Shown: positions 1 through 9,579 of the stretch, in pieces
Layout: the number at the start of each line of letters is the position of its first letter
Position numbering within the stretch: position 1 is the first letter of the stretch
Assembly (NCBI GenBank): GCA_964529175.1
Contig: CAZGVO010000008.1
Location: forward strand, 124,001 to 188,000
From: JAAFJM01 sp964529175
GTDB taxonomy: Bacteria; Bacteroidota; Bacteroidia; UKL13-3
DNA: 64,000 nucleotides
Direction of reading: 5' to 3'
Position numbers and translations under genes: made by a program
The notes under the pieces: model-generated
Told to the model about the DNA's origin: nothing
Seen by the model: only the letters and a program-made list of their open reading frames with translations
Databases searched by the model: none

Positions 1-3000
1 ACCAGGAGTAAAGGTGTGTGTAAAGTTGTTAATTGAATTAGTACAATAGCTATGTCCATTTTCAAAAATCCACTCGTAATTGTTAGCGTTAATTGAATTG
101 TTTTCGAATTCAATAACACCATTACATTTATTAGTATAAGTAAATGCAGCAGTTGGGTTACCAACGTAAACCGATTTTGAAATAGAATCTTTACAGCCAT
201 AAGAGTTAGTAGTAACTAATTTAATAAAATAAGTACCATTTGCACCATAACTTTTTGTTGAATTTACTCCATTAGCCGATGTTAAATCGCCAAATGACCA
301 AGTATTGGTAATAATACTATCAGCATTTGTTACTGTAGAGTCGGTAAATTCAAAGCTATTTTGATCTAAACACTGAACAGCATTGTTAATAGTAAAGTTA
401 GCTACTGGGAAAGGTCTAACTATTTTTGCTATTACATTACTTCCTGTAAAATCACCACAACCTACACTTCTCGACATACGGATATAATATGTAGTTTGTG
501 AAATAACACCAGGATCGTAAGTAGCTGAATTGGCACCTGAAATCAATACCCAGCCATTTGAACCAGTATTTGTAGTTTCATTGTTTAAATTATAATACCA
601 TTGGTATTCTAATGTTCCAAATCCGCCAGTTGGTGAAGTAATGTTGTTAATCAAACTTGGATTAAATGTACCACAAAAATCTTCTGTAGAGCCAATAATA
701 CCGCCACTTGTTAGGGTATTTGTAACCACAACATTTTTTGTAATTGAATCAATACAACCATTGCTTGTGCTAGTAATTAATTTAACTGCATAGTTTCCTA
801 CTGAGCTATAAACTTTAGTTGGGCTAACTGCTGATGAAGTAGTATTGTCGCCAAAACTCCAACTGCTATTAAAAGATCCACTACTTATAGAAGTTGTGTT
901 ATTAAATGTAAAAGTATTGGTTCCTAAACACATTAAAGTATCAGTAGGAGTAAAGTTAGCATTAGGTTTAGCATAAGTTATTACATTAATTGTATTTGAT
1001 AAACTTGAGTTACAACCTGCATTATCGTAAGTTACTACATGATAAGTTCCTGTAACATTATTGGTAACAAGTGTTTGGTTAGTTTCGCCCAATAAAGCTA
1101 CATTATTTTTAAACCATTGGTAAGCAAAAGCAGGAGAACTAGTTAAAGTAATATTGGTGCCATTTTCGCATCTTCCACCACCGTTTCCAGTTCCGTTTCC
1201 GCTAATGGTTGGTGTTGCTACATTACATCTATAACCAGCATCAATAGTTGGATTATGTTGGTTAATTCCACCACCTATTAAGTTCATTACAATAGCATTG
1301 CTTAAACCAGTTGAGGTATTCGGATCGCTATTACCATTTGTTCCTGCTGAACCATTTTGAGTAGTTAATACTTTAGTGCTAACTCCTGTAGGGAATTGTA
1401 CTTTGTAAGTTCCAACCACATCAATTACAAAATTATAGTAACCAGGGTTTCCTGAACCATCATTAGCTGTTATAGTTGAGTCAATTACAACATAAGTGCT
1501 TCCGCTTGTATTTTTTAATAAGTAAACTTTTTGTCCGTTAATTCCATTTGAAGCTGGCTCATCTTGTAAACCATTTTTATTATCGTCAAACCAAACATAG
1601 TTACCTAAAGAACCTTTAATGTAATAACCTGCATCAATGGTATTATTATCTTTGTCAACGCCAGAAGCGCTAGTGTTAATAGTTACCAAACCACTGTTTC
1701 CTGTTCCTAATGCAGCATCGCTATTTCCATTAATTTGAGAAGCTTGGTTTACATTAGGAGTTACTAAAAATTCACTGTAATCAGATTGGAAGTTTACATA
1801 GTATTTGCCTGATTTTAACTCCACAAATTTATAATAACCTGGGTTACCATTAAAATCGTTAGCAGAGAAAGTTGAGTCTAATAAAACATCATCTCCACCA
1901 CCCATAACACTATCAGGACCAGTTCCGTATAAATAAATTTTTACACCATTAATTCCGTTTGCAGCTGCTTCATCTTGTAAACCATTTTTGTTGGCATCAA
2001 ACCAAACATAATTACCAATAGAGCCTAAAACTGGAGTACAGCTAGTTACCATACCAACTTGATTTGGAGCTGCTGGTAATAATCTGCCTGTAGTTCCTGC
2101 CATATCAGCTCTGCTTACTTGGTAGTAAATAGTATTGTTCATGATAATATTTGATGGAGTTCCAATTGGAACACGCATTGGCCATGAAAATACAATACTA
2201 TCTAAAGCTGGTAAATTAGCATTTCTTACAATTTTGATTGCTTTAACGCTAGTAATATCCATTGGAGGTGTTAATGTCCAATTAGGAGCATTACAACTTG
2301 GCATATTTACAGCAGGTACAAAATCAGCATAACAAGGATTGCTAACTGTGTTATAATAAACAGTTGAGTTAGGATCACTTAAAGTAACAGGGCCTACTAA
2401 ATTTGGAAACCATTGAGAACCCCTTGTATCGCCAATAAATGGAAATACGTCAATTAAAGTTAAATCTTTTGCAGCAATATTTCCTTGATTTTTTACTGTT
2501 ATTTTATAATTAACCAAACCACCTTCTTGTGTAGTTGCATTAGTCGGGTAATAAACAAAATTGGTATCACAACCATTTTGTCCTTTGTAAGCAACTAATG
2601 CAATATTTGTAACCACCGTTACATTAGTGCTTGAGTTTACACCGTTTGGAAATAATGAATTGCTACTTGAAATATAAATTTTATTTGGAATGGTATTAGC
2701 TGGCGTACCTGGTTTAATTTCTGCTTTAAAGTTAATGGTGTAAGTTGCACCAGCATTTAAAGTTCCAAGGTTCCAAATTAAAATATTACCATTTACTGTT
2801 GGGTTAATAGTAATACTATTAATTACCACGCTACCCGAACCAGCTACATAGTTTAATCTTGAATCTAACGTATCGTAAACCACCACATTTTGTGCATTTA
2901 CATTACCACCTAATTGAATACTAAATCTATAATTAATAGTATCGCTCGCTCTTAAGCTTGAGCTTGAGTTGGTAATAGATTTGTTTGGTGTATTAAATAC

Positions 3001-4548
3001 CGGTTTTGGAATGAAAATTTCAGCAACACCATTACAGCTTGAGTAATTAGTAGCAACACCATTGTAGTAATATTTACCAGTTGAATTATTGGTAATTAAA
3101 GTTCCATCATCACCAGGGTTTGAAGGATTATAAGTAGTTCCTTCTACAATAGCCGAACCATCTTTAGCACCTTGAGCAGTGCTTCTAACACTTCCACTAT
3201 AAGTTAAACTTTGGCTACCACCAATTGGTAAATCACCATAAATAACAAAGTTTACATCTGTTAAATATTCACCAGCTGGTAAATTAATGGTTACACTCAT
3301 ATCGTTAGTTACAATATAAGTTCCTTTTAGAGTGTAATTACTGTTTAAGTTTGTTTTGTATCTTAATTGAACGGTGTCGCGGCTAGTTCTTGCCAATCCA
3401 TCTACCAATTTACCAATTGAAATTGTATTAACATCTACACTTTTATCAATGGTATATGTTAAAATTACAGAGTCTAATTGTGTATTTCCTGTATTGGCCC
3501 AACCATTTGAAAATGAGTTACCGCTAGTTCCTGAAAGTACATGTTTGTTTAACCAACTTGCAGTTGCAGCTGTAATTCCACCTCCACTACAAACAGCTGC
3601 AGCAGCTGGTGCTGCTAATCCAAAACATACATTTCCACTTTTGGTAGATGATGTGCTATTTCCTAAGGGCAATGTTGGAATATTACCAGTTAAATATGCT
3701 TTGTTACAAACATTATTGCCTAAGGCAAATGATGAATTTGGATGTTTTACACTTACATAAGCTGTTCCTGAATAATTGGTATTAAATACACCACTTGTCC
3801 AAGTCCAAGTTATAGTTCTGTCAGAAGGATTATAAACAGGAGCGTTTGAACCACTGAAAGAAGTTGCTTCTACAAATTCAACTCCTGCTGCTAAAGTATC
3901 AACTAAAGTTGGGTTGGTTAAAGTTAAAGCTGCGCTGCTGCTTCCTGAGTTGCTAATATTTAATCTGTAGATAGTTAAATCGTTAATAGCTCCACCTGAG
4001 TTTTTAATTTTTGAAATAGAAAAATTATTATCTGCTATGGCGTTTACGTTAATTGTATCGCTATAGGTAGGACTAACGCTCAATGAGTTAGAAAAAGTTA
4101 CTTTGGTAAAAATATCAGGGGCATAACCATTAGGGGTATTTCCATTCGAATATTTTAACGATAACTGAATTTGCCCAGCTGCACCAGCAGGTAAAGGATT
4201 TATGTAAGTAATTGTTACAGTGTTAGTTGAGTTGTTATAAGTAGCACTTGTAACTTGCGAAGTTGGGTAACTAATAGCATTGCTAAAAGGCGATGTGCTA
4301 CTAGGTGAAACATTACTAGGCAAATTAATTGTTGCTACAACATTTTGACCACTTGTGGTATTTCCAGCTGTTGAGTAGTTAATGGTGTACACAAAGGTAT
4401 TACCTGTATTTACCGAAGCCAGATTACTTGAACCAGTTATTTGAAACAAATATTGCGCATTAGCTACACTGCCAATTAACAATAATAGCACAATAAGTAA
4501 ATATTGAGCTTTGGTTGTTTTTTTCGAGATATTGAATTTATTTTTCAA
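1..4548 (-). CDS. Giant secreted modular surface protein (DUF11-like, SdrD_B-like and PKD modules), C-terminus off the window
   Basis: A continuous reading frame runs from a TTG start at 4546-4548 to the left edge, so at least 1516 residues are present and the C-terminus is missing. TTG is the only plausible start: an in-frame stop lies 27 nt upstream and there is no ATG. The start gives a lysine-rich n-region, a hydrophobic core and a cleavage site near VANAQ. Residues about 30-800 are Thr/Ser/Asn-rich beta modules with DUF11-like stretches. Two SdrD_B-like modules with the pattern GSxGNYVWFDxNKNGxQDE lie near residues 840 and 970. PKD-type motifs (WSFGD) lie near 1223 and 1416. I infer an exported adhesin or matrix protein, probably a type IX secretion substrate, but the sorting domain would be outside the window. 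Well supported as a gene; exact role unknown. Confidence 0.88.
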   Translation of the reverse strand, partial: MKNKFNISKKTTKAQYLLIVLLLLIGSVANAQYLFQITGSSNLASVNTGNTFVYTINYSTAGNTTSGQNVVATINLPSNVSPSSTSPFSNAISYPTSQVTSATYNNSTNTVTITYINPLPAGAAGQIQLSLKYSNGNTPNGYAPDIFTKVTFSNSLSVSPTYSDTINVNAIADNNFSISKIKNSGGAINDLTIYRLNISNSGSSSAALTLTNPTLVDTLAAGVEFVEATSFSGSNAPVYNPSDRTITWTWTSGVFNTNYSGTAYVSVKHPNSSFALGNNVCNKAYLTGNIPTLPLGNSTSSTKSGNVCFGLAAPAAAAVCSGGGITAATASWLNKHVLSGTSGNSFSNGWANTGNTQLDSVILTYTIDKSVDVNTISIGKLVDGLARTSRDTVQLRYKTNLNSNYTLKGTYIVTNDMSVTINLPAGEYLTDVNFVIYGDLPIGGSQSLTYSGSVRSTAQGAKDGSAIVEGTTYNPSNPGDDGTLITNNSTGKYYYNGVATNYSSCNGVAEIFIPKPVFNTPNKSITNSSSSLRASDTINYRFSIQLGGNVNAQNVVVYDTLDSRLNYVAGSGSVVINSITINPTVNGNILIWNLGTLNAGATYTINFKAEIKPGTPANTIPNKIYISSSNSLFPNGVNSSTNVTVVTNIALVAYKGQNGCDTNFVYYPTNATTQEGGLVNYKITVKNQGNIAAKDLTLIDVFPFIGDTRGSQWFPNLVGPVTLSDPNSTVYYNTVSNPCYADFVPAVNMPSCNAPNWTLTPPMDITSVKAIKIVRNANLPALDSIVFSWPMRVPIGTPSNIIMNNTIYYQVSRADMAGTTGRLLPAAPNQVGMVTSCTPVLGSIGNYVWFDANKNGLQDEAAANGINGVKIYLYGTGPDSVMGGGDDVLLDSTFSANDFNGNPGYYKFVELKSGKYYVNFQSDYSEFLVTPNVNQASQINGNSDAALGTGNSGLVTINTSASGVDKDNNTIDAGYYIKGSLGNYVWFDDNKNGLQDEPASNGINGQKVYLLKNTSGSTYVVIDSTITANDGSGNPGYYNFVIDVVGTYKVQFPTGVSTKVLTTQNGSAGTNGNSDPNTSTGLSNAIVMNLIGGGINQHNPTIDAGYRCNVATPTISGNGTGNGGGRCENGTNITLTSSPAFAYQWFKNNVALLGETNQTLVTNNVTGTYHVVTYDNAGCNSSLSNTINVITYAKPNANFTPTDTLMCLGTNTFTFNNTTSISSGSFNSSWSFGDNTTSSAVSPTKVYSSVGNYAVKLITSTSNGCIDSITKNVVVTNTLTSGGIIGSTEDFCGTFNPSLINNITSPTGGFGTLEYQWYYNLNNETTNTGSNGWVLISGANSATYDPGVISQTTYYIRMSRSVGCGDFTGSNVIAKIVRPFPVANFTINNAVQCLDQNSFEFTDSTVTNADSIITNTWSFGDLTSANGVNSTKSYGANGTYFIKLVTTNSYGCKDSISKSVYVGNPTAAFTYTNKCNGVIEFENNSINANNYEWIFENGHSYCTNSINNFTHTFTPG

Positions 4549-4577
4549 AATATATAAGTTTAAATGTGGTAGTTAAA

Positions 4578-5045
4578 TTAATTGCAAGATTTAATTACTG
4601 AGTAAGTAACATATCCATCTGAATCAATACCTACGTAAAGTTTACAACTTGAGTTTCCATTACCTAGATTATATTGATAAATAACACTCGAAACTTTTAC
4701 ATCAGGCGCACCAAGTAAAAAAACTAATTCAGTTTCGGTCATTGCATATTGCCCAATAAAGTGTTCTCCTTCAGGAGCTACACCAGCAGCAGTTGATTTT
4801 GGAATAATCAAACTTTCTAGTTTTTTAAATTCAACAAGTCTAGCTATTCCAACTTTTGCCTTAAAAGAATCACTGTTGACTTTGTCACTATCAGTAATTT
4901 TGGGATTTGATTGAGCACTAACCCAGTTAATACTCATCGCTAAAGAAAAGAATAGAAAAAACATTGTTTTAATTTTCAATTTAGCCTTTGGGTAATTGTA
5001 CGTTTTCAATTCGTTAATTACTCTTTTCTGTTTTTTGTTTTTCAT
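4578..5045 (-). CDS. Small secreted protein with a BamE/SmpA-like domain
   Basis: The 155-residue product has a long basic N-terminus, a hydrophobic segment and a likely signal-peptidase site after INWVSAQ (about residue 45). The mature part contains MTETELVFLLGAPD followed by a YQYNLG strand and a DSDGYV turn. This spacing resembles the BamE/SmpA/OmlA fold, in which a helix and the LGxPD loop precede two strands. A single disulfide could form between the two cysteines near the C-terminus. It is separated from the giant surface protein by only 29 nt and points the same way, so the two may be co-transcribed. The family call is by eye; role unknown. Met-28 is an alternative start but would leave the signal peptide without a basic n-region. 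Confidence 0.75.
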   Translation of the reverse strand: MKNKKQKRVINELKTYNYPKAKLKIKTMFFLFFSLAMSINWVSAQSNPKITDSDKVNSDSFKAKVGIARLVEFKKLESLIIPKSTAAGVAPEGEHFIGQYAMTETELVFLLGAPDVKVSSVIYQYNLGNGNSSCKLYVGIDSDGYVTYSVIKSCN

Positions 5046-5761
5046 TTTTGTAAGGTTTTGTCGAAATAAATATTGTCAAAATTGTGCCTCAAATACTAAT
5101 TGAGTGAACTTTGGCGCTTTTATTCGTTTAAGCTGTTGTATACTTATTTTGTTTGTTTTTATCTATTGTCTATTTATTTTATTTTTTTCCCGTTTTGGTA
5201 AATTTTGTTCCAAAATAGTTTTAATGTTTTCCTAAATAACACCAAAAGGTGCTGATTTTATGTAATTTATACTTGTTTAAATTTATTTAGGTTTAGTTAT
5301 ACATACTATATCCCATTCCAAAAGTAAATTAACCATAAATTAAACAAGCCTAATATGTGTTAGGTAGATTGCTAACTATGACGATTGGAGTTATTTTTAT
5401 ATAAAGCACCTTTTTAATCTCTATATGTTATCAACATTTTTATTAACAGGTTTTAGTGGTGGTGTTTTTTATTTTATTTGCGTAGAAATGCCATTCGTCA
5501 GGCTTATTTGACTTAATAAGAATTGAATTTTGCGTAAATTCTATTCTATTTGAGGTTATTTTGTTTAAAAAAGCAGAAAAATGGCACTTTCTCAATTAGC
5601 TTAAATTACGAGGATTATATTTAAGAAAATCAAACAGTGCAAACTGTTTTGATTAGTGTTTAGTGTAGTCCTTAGGATTTAGATGATTTAATTATAGTTT
5701 GAGTTCATAAAAAAAGCCGTCCAGAAGACAGCTTTTTTATGAATAGAGAAATTTTACACAG
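5046..5761. other. 716-bp gene-free stretch
   Basis: Very AT-rich DNA between the small secreted protein and the pseudo-receiver gene. I see no convincing reading frame in either strand. It contains an imperfect inverted repeat at 5628-5654 (AATCAAACAGT against ACTGTTTTGATT) and the terminator at its right end. The promoter for the two genes to the left should lie here, but I cannot pick one convincingly. Confidence 0.6.
5706..5741 (-). terminator. Intrinsic terminator of the YceI/nitroreductase/pseudo-receiver operon
   Basis: CATAAAAAAAGC pairs with GCTTTTTTATG around a GTC/GAC stem, with one mismatch, about 20 nt beyond the stop of the pseudo-receiver gene. Read on the minus strand the hairpin is followed by a run of Ts. 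It closes the three-gene minus-strand operon. Confidence 0.75.
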
Positions 5762-6070
5762 TTATGGTTTGTAGGTTATTGCTTCTAATATTTCATTATT
5801 TAGCAATCCACTTCCACCGCCATAATGTTGTATTATCTTAATTTTTGGGTTTTTATTAGTGAAATTATTCCTAATTAGTTCTTCACTTTCTTCGGGAATT
5901 CCACTGCTTAATAATACCAAGTCAACATTGTTTTCATTAAATATTTTTATGGCATCTTCATCGGTTAAAGCCGAAAATCCAATACAATTCTCCATTTTGT
6001 TTACCAAGGTAAACAAGGTTTTAGTTATTTGCTGGTGTCTGCCAATTACTAAAATATTTAATTTATTCAT
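5762..6070 (-). CDS. Degenerate response-regulator receiver (pseudo-REC) protein
   Basis: A 102-residue single-domain protein with a receiver-like pattern: beta-1 ILVIG, an alpha/beta middle, and DLVLLSSGIP where receivers have the phospho-acceptor strand. The acidic pair after beta-1 is replaced by Gly-Arg, and the position expected to be the phosphorylated Asp is Ser, so it cannot be phosphorylated in the normal way. Its ATG overlaps the end of the nitroreductase gene by 8 nt, implying translational coupling. I infer a protein-binding or phosphorylation-independent regulator. The assignment rests on pattern, not on a profile search. Confidence 0.65.
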   Translation of the reverse strand: MNKLNILVIGRHQQITKTLFTLVNKMENCIGFSALTDEDAIKIFNENNVDLVLLSSGIPEESEELIRNNFTNKNPKIKIIQHYGGGSGLLNNEILEAITYKP

Positions 6071-6635
6071 GACCTAAAATTATTTCGTTTATGGGTTTTC
6101 TAACTCTTGGTGAAAGCTCTCTGGTTTTGTATGGTTCAGGTAATTTTTCTGCACTATCTAAATACCCCAAAGCTATTACAGCCATTGGTTTTTGCGTATC
6201 GGTTAAGTTAAAAATTTCTTTTACCTTAGCTCTATCAAAACCACCCATTGGATGAGTTGTAATTCCCATTGCCGCAGCCTGAATTGACATGGTAGCATTA
6301 AATGCACCTAAGTCGTGTTCTGCGGTACCATTAGCTGTAATGTCATCTTTGCTTAAAGTAGTACGTGCAATGCTTAAAATAAAAGCTGCCGCATTTTGAG
6401 CCCAAGGTGTATTACCTGGCATTAAAGTTGCCAAAATTTGATTATAAGTTTCGGTTCCTTTATGCGCAGCAATAACTTGCCAAGGCTGTTCGTTCATGGC
6501 GCTAAAAGCCCAAGTACCAGCCTCTATAATGGTTAACAAATCATTTTTGGTAATGGCTTGCTCCGAAAAACTACGAGCACTCCATCTGTTTTTGATAGCG
6601 CTAATAATAGCCGTTTCTGAATTTGATAAACTCAT
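6063..6635 (-). CDS. Nitroreductase family flavoprotein
   Basis: The 190-residue length fits the FMN-dependent nitroreductase family, NAD(P)H-driven reductases of nitro compounds, quinones or flavins. The N-terminal RWSARSF motif corresponds to the RxSxRxF phosphate-binding signature. Further family traits are the NEQPWQVI segment (about residue 48), the central helix ending in GITTHPMGGFD, and VIALGYLD near the C-terminus. It starts inside a TAATG overlap with the stop codon of the YceI gene and overlaps the pseudo-receiver gene downstream, so the three are one translationally coupled unit. Substrate cannot be told from sequence. Confidence 0.9.
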   Translation of the reverse strand: MSLSNSETAIISAIKNRWSARSFSEQAITKNDLLTIIEAGTWAFSAMNEQPWQVIAAHKGTETYNQILATLMPGNTPWAQNAAAFILSIARTTLSKDDITANGTAEHDLGAFNATMSIQAAAMGITTHPMGGFDRAKVKEIFNLTDTQKPMAVIALGYLDSAEKLPEPYKTRELSPRVRKPINEIILGHE

Positions 6636-7168
6636 TATGCTTGTTTAACTAATTGAATTTCACAATTAATTTTAACCTCTTCGCTTACCAATACGCCACC
6701 TGTTTCTAATGCAGCATTCCAAACTAAACCAAAGTCGTTTCTGTTAATTTTACCAGTAATAGTAAAACCAGCTTTTAAGTTACCCCAAGGATCTTTCATT
6801 AAACCACCGTTTTCTACATTTAATTTAATTGATTTAGTTACATCTTTAATGGTTAAATTTCCTACTAATTCATAATCGCTGCCGCTAACTTGTGTGTAGC
6901 TTGTTGCTGAAAAAGTAATTTTTGAGAAAGTTTCTGCATCAAAAAAATCACCACTTTTTAAGTGACCATCTCTTTGTTCATTGTTAGTGTTAACTGATGC
7001 TGTATCTGCAGTAAATTCAATTTTTGCACCTGCAAAATCATCACCGCTGGTTTCGGCTGTAACATTAAAGCTAGTAAAGTTACCTGAAACGTTAGTAAAC
7101 ATCATGTGTTTTACTTTAAATCCAATTTCTGAATGTGTTGGGTCTAATGCCCATTTTGTTGTTGTCAT
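6635..7168 (-). CDS. YceI family lipid-binding protein
   Basis: A 177-residue protein with the YceI lipocalin-like pattern: WALDPTHSEIGFKVKHMMF at the start, RDGHLKSGDFFDAETF in the middle, a GNLTIKDVTK strand, and NRNDFGLVWN near the C-terminus. YceI proteins bind polyisoprenoid or fatty-acyl chains in a beta-barrel. There is no signal peptide, so this copy is probably cytoplasmic, unlike periplasmic E. coli YceI. It is the first gene of a three-gene operon with the nitroreductase, which suggests a shared stress or quinone-related role (inference). Confidence 0.92.
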   Translation of the reverse strand: MTTTKWALDPTHSEIGFKVKHMMFTNVSGNFTSFNVTAETSGDDFAGAKIEFTADTASVNTNNEQRDGHLKSGDFFDAETFSKITFSATSYTQVSGSDYELVGNLTIKDVTKSIKLNVENGGLMKDPWGNLKAGFTITGKINRNDFGLVWNAALETGGVLVSEEVKINCEIQLVKQA

Positions 7169-7199
7169 AATTTTTTATTGTTGTATTGTTTGATTGTTT

Positions 7200-7356
7200 A
7201 ATTGTTTAATTGTTTGTTAGCTTATAGTCAATGGACCACAGACCATAGTTTTTTTGTTTTCGTCTATTGGCTATCATCTGTAATCTGTTGACTATATACT
7301 TTGGTCTATTAACCATCATCTATGGTCTATTGACTATCGACTATGGTCTATCAACT
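7200..7356. repeat. Degenerate word-like repeats (GGTCTATtGACTAT type)
   Basis: The stretch is built of drifting copies and inversions of the words TGGTCTATTGACTAT and GACCATAG. It runs into the end of the pirin gene. A short run of the same words recurs at 10604-10630 beside the WD40 gene. It looks like a simple-sequence expansion filling an intergenic gap; no function is evident. Confidence 0.6.
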
Positions 7357-8254
7357 AGGCCATTGTCATTGGAACATCCATTACCAATATTTCAGCATCT
7401 TGAGTTAACGCTTTAATATCAATATTTTCGTTGTTGGTTATTCCAATTCCATCTCTGGTATTTACTGTTGTATTATTAATGATTAAATCGCCTTTAAGCA
7501 CAAATATATAAACACCATTTTCTTTACGTTTGGTTTGGTATTTTATAGAAAAATCTTTGTCAAATTTTCCTAAACTAAACCATGCATCTTGGTGAATCCA
7601 AACACCTGCATCATCTTTATTAGGCGAAAGTATTTGTTGTAAATTATTATGTCTATCGGCTAAGTTAAGTGTAATTTGATCGTAACGAGGCGTTACATTT
7701 TTTTTGTTTGGAAACACCCAAATTTGTAAAAATTTAACCAACTTATCTTGATTTTTGTTGTACTCGCTGTGGTAAATACCAGTTCCGGCACTCATTACTT
7801 GTATATCGCCACTTTTTATTACAGCTACATTGTTCATGCTATCTTTGTGCTGTAAATCGCCCTCTAGCGGAATACTAATAATTTCCATGTTATCGTGCGG
7901 ATGAGTTCCAAAACCCATTCCACCTTCTACACTATCATCGTTTAAAACCCTTAAAACACCAAAGTGCATTCTATCGGGGTTGTAATAATTAGCAAAACTA
8001 AAAGTGTGTTTACTTTTTAGCCATCCGTGGTCAGCATTGCCTCTTGTATCGGCTTTATGCAAAATTATATTTTCCATAATTTTTGAATTGTTATTTGGTA
8101 AATGATTAAATCCTAAAATGTTTTCAGTAATTGGAACAGCATCTAAATTTTGCAACTCATCAATTTCGTTTTTAATAACTTGGCCTAATGCAGCCGAAGC
8201 CACAAACATGCTGGTACCAAAAAGTCCTTTTTTAATAAAATCTTTGCGTTCCAT
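7355..8254 (-). CDS. Pirin family protein with Tat-like N-terminal extension
   Basis: Residues 60-299 match the pirin/YhhW bicupin family: ADTRGNADHGWLKSKHTFSF, the metal-binding THPHDNMEI, and GTGIYHSEYN. Such proteins bind iron or nickel in the N-terminal cupin; YhhW shows quercetinase activity. Ordinary pirins start at the equivalent of MENIILHKADTRG (Met-60). Here about 59 residues are added, beginning MERKDFIKKGLFG followed by a hydrophobic stretch and ALGQ, which resembles a twin-arginine signal in which RK replaces RR. If used, the enzyme would be exported folded. The alternative is a shorter protein from Met-60 with the upstream segment read only in some transcripts. Confidence 0.88.
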   Translation of the reverse strand: MERKDFIKKGLFGTSMFVASAALGQVIKNEIDELQNLDAVPITENILGFNHLPNNNSKIMENIILHKADTRGNADHGWLKSKHTFSFANYYNPDRMHFGVLRVLNDDSVEGGMGFGTHPHDNMEIISIPLEGDLQHKDSMNNVAVIKSGDIQVMSAGTGIYHSEYNKNQDKLVKFLQIWVFPNKKNVTPRYDQITLNLADRHNNLQQILSPNKDDAGVWIHQDAWFSLGKFDKDFSIKYQTKRKENGVYIFVLKGDLIINNTTVNTRDGIGITNNENIDIKALTQDAEILVMDVPMTMA

Positions 8255-8355
8255 AACTCAATATTTTTTGATTGATTTTACAGTACAAAGATGATATCAA
8301 TTTAAAACCTGTGCATTGAACTAGGACAAGAAAAATTTACCAATAACGGTTCAAT

Positions 8356-8763
8356 TTATGGAGTTATTTCTTGGCATAATTCTATTAATACACCATTGCT
8401 GCTTTTGGGATGTAAAAATACAATTAGCTTATTATCAGCTCCTTGTTTTGGTGTTTCGTTGATAAATACAAATCCTTCTGCCTTTAATCTTGTAATTTCA
8501 GCATATATATCGGTTACCGCAAATGCCATGTGGTGAATTCCTTCACCTTTTTTCTCAATAAATTTGGCAATGGCACTATCATCGCTGGTAGCTTGCAAAA
8601 GCTCTACTTTGGTTTCGCCTGTTTTATAAAAAACAGTTCTTACATTTTCGCTCACCACCGCTTCTTCTTTGTAGGGTGTGGTATTAAATAATACGTTGAA
8701 TAATTTGATACTTTCTTCAGCATTTTTTACAGCTATGCCTATGTGTTCTATATTGTTTAACAT
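8356..8763 (-). CDS. mce: Methylmalonyl-CoA epimerase
   Basis: A 135-residue vicinal-oxygen-chelate protein with two beta-alpha-beta-beta-beta modules. EHIGIAV near the start, GIHHMAFAV at 76-84 and GVLIELCQ at 124-131 carry the expected metal ligands His7, Gln57, His77/78 and Glu128. The family interconverts (2R)- and (2S)-methylmalonyl-CoA, linking propionyl-CoA metabolism and the mutase. Length is typical. It stands alone, with no mutase gene in the window. Confidence 0.93.
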   Translation of the reverse strand: MLNNIEHIGIAVKNAEESIKLFNVLFNTTPYKEEAVVSENVRTVFYKTGETKVELLQATSDDSAIAKFIEKKGEGIHHMAFAVTDIYAEITRLKAEGFVFINETPKQGADNKLIVFLHPKSSNGVLIELCQEITP

Positions 8764-8880
8764 GTTTGAGTGTTTTGGAGTGTTTAAGTTAGTATGTGTT
8801 TAAGTGTTTAAGTTAATATGTGTTTATGTTCTGTTTGGAGGGTTTAGGAAGTTTAGAAGGTTTAAGTTATTTCATAATTC
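8764..8880. repeat. Short tandem words (GTGTTTAAGTTAnTAT)
   Basis: Between the epimerase and phosphopantetheinyl transferase genes the words GTGTTTAAGTTAGTAT and GTGTTTAAGTTAATAT repeat imperfectly, followed by GGAGGGTTTAGGAAG and a CATCATCCAACATCC run. It looks like replication-slippage sequence. No gene or terminator is visible in it. Confidence 0.55.
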
Positions 8881-8906
8881 AACATTCATCATCCAACATC
8901 CAAAAT

Positions 8907-9533
8907 TTAGTAACAGTATGTAATAACATAATTATCAATCAAATAGTAATGTATGTCAATTTCTTTTTCAAATTCGTTTTTGCTCAGTTTAAAGTTAAAA
9001 ATGCCTTTGTCTTCTGCTATAAATGGATAGGCTTGCATATGCTCCTTAAAATCTAATTCTTTTTTTCCGTACCATTTGTAAACGCTTTCTTTAGCGCTCC
9101 AAATAAGGGTTTTACTTAATTTACTTTCTGCAAATAATTGCTCGTTTTCGTTTAAGAATTTACGCGAAACACGGTTAATGCGTTCATCAATTTTTTCAAT
9201 ATCTAAACCAATTTCATGTGTGCGACTAAACATAATTCCTACATATTCGTACGAGTGAGAAATACTTATAAAATACTTTTCATCATTAATAAAAAGTGTA
9301 GGTTTATTGGCCTCATTTTTATGTATTTCTATTTTATGAGCATCAAATAAATTTTGTAACAAAACCCTACTTGCATACCAATGTAATCCCACATTTTCGG
9401 CTGGATTAGTAGGTTTTGATGGGTCAATTAAATGGTTACCAAGCATGTTCATAAAGTCGGCTTTGGTTTCGGTAATTTTCCAAATACCTAAAATGATGTC
9501 GCTGCTGATATTTTGTATAGAAATAATTGGCAA
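8907..9533 (-). CDS. 4'-phosphopantetheinyl transferase superfamily protein
   Basis: The 208-residue protein has the Sfp-type signature: FISISHSYEYVGI at 88-100, IGLDIE with Mg-binding Asp111 and Glu113, and WSAKESVYKWYG at 145-156, where Glu149 and Lys148 belong to the WxxKEA motif. It transfers the phosphopantetheine arm of CoA to a conserved Ser of carrier proteins. The size between AcpS and Sfp is common in Bacteroidota. No carrier protein or synthase gene is adjacent, so it is probably the housekeeping or a general enzyme. Confidence 0.9.
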   Translation of the reverse strand: MPIISIQNISSDIILGIWKITETKADFMNMLGNHLIDPSKPTNPAENVGLHWYASRVLLQNLFDAHKIEIHKNEANKPTLFINDEKYFISISHSYEYVGIMFSRTHEIGLDIEKIDERINRVSRKFLNENEQLFAESKLSKTLIWSAKESVYKWYGKKELDFKEHMQAYPFIAEDKGIFNFKLSKNEFEKEIDIHYYLIDNYVITYCY

Positions 9534-9579
9534 AATGCTGTAGTGTTTAGTTTTTTATTGTTGCTTTGCAATATTGAAA

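Noticed and set aside
2135..3760. Plus-strand open frames of 65 and 128 codons inside the giant surface-protein gene
   Set aside because: They are antisense to a long, well-supported minus-strand gene and have no recognisable signals.
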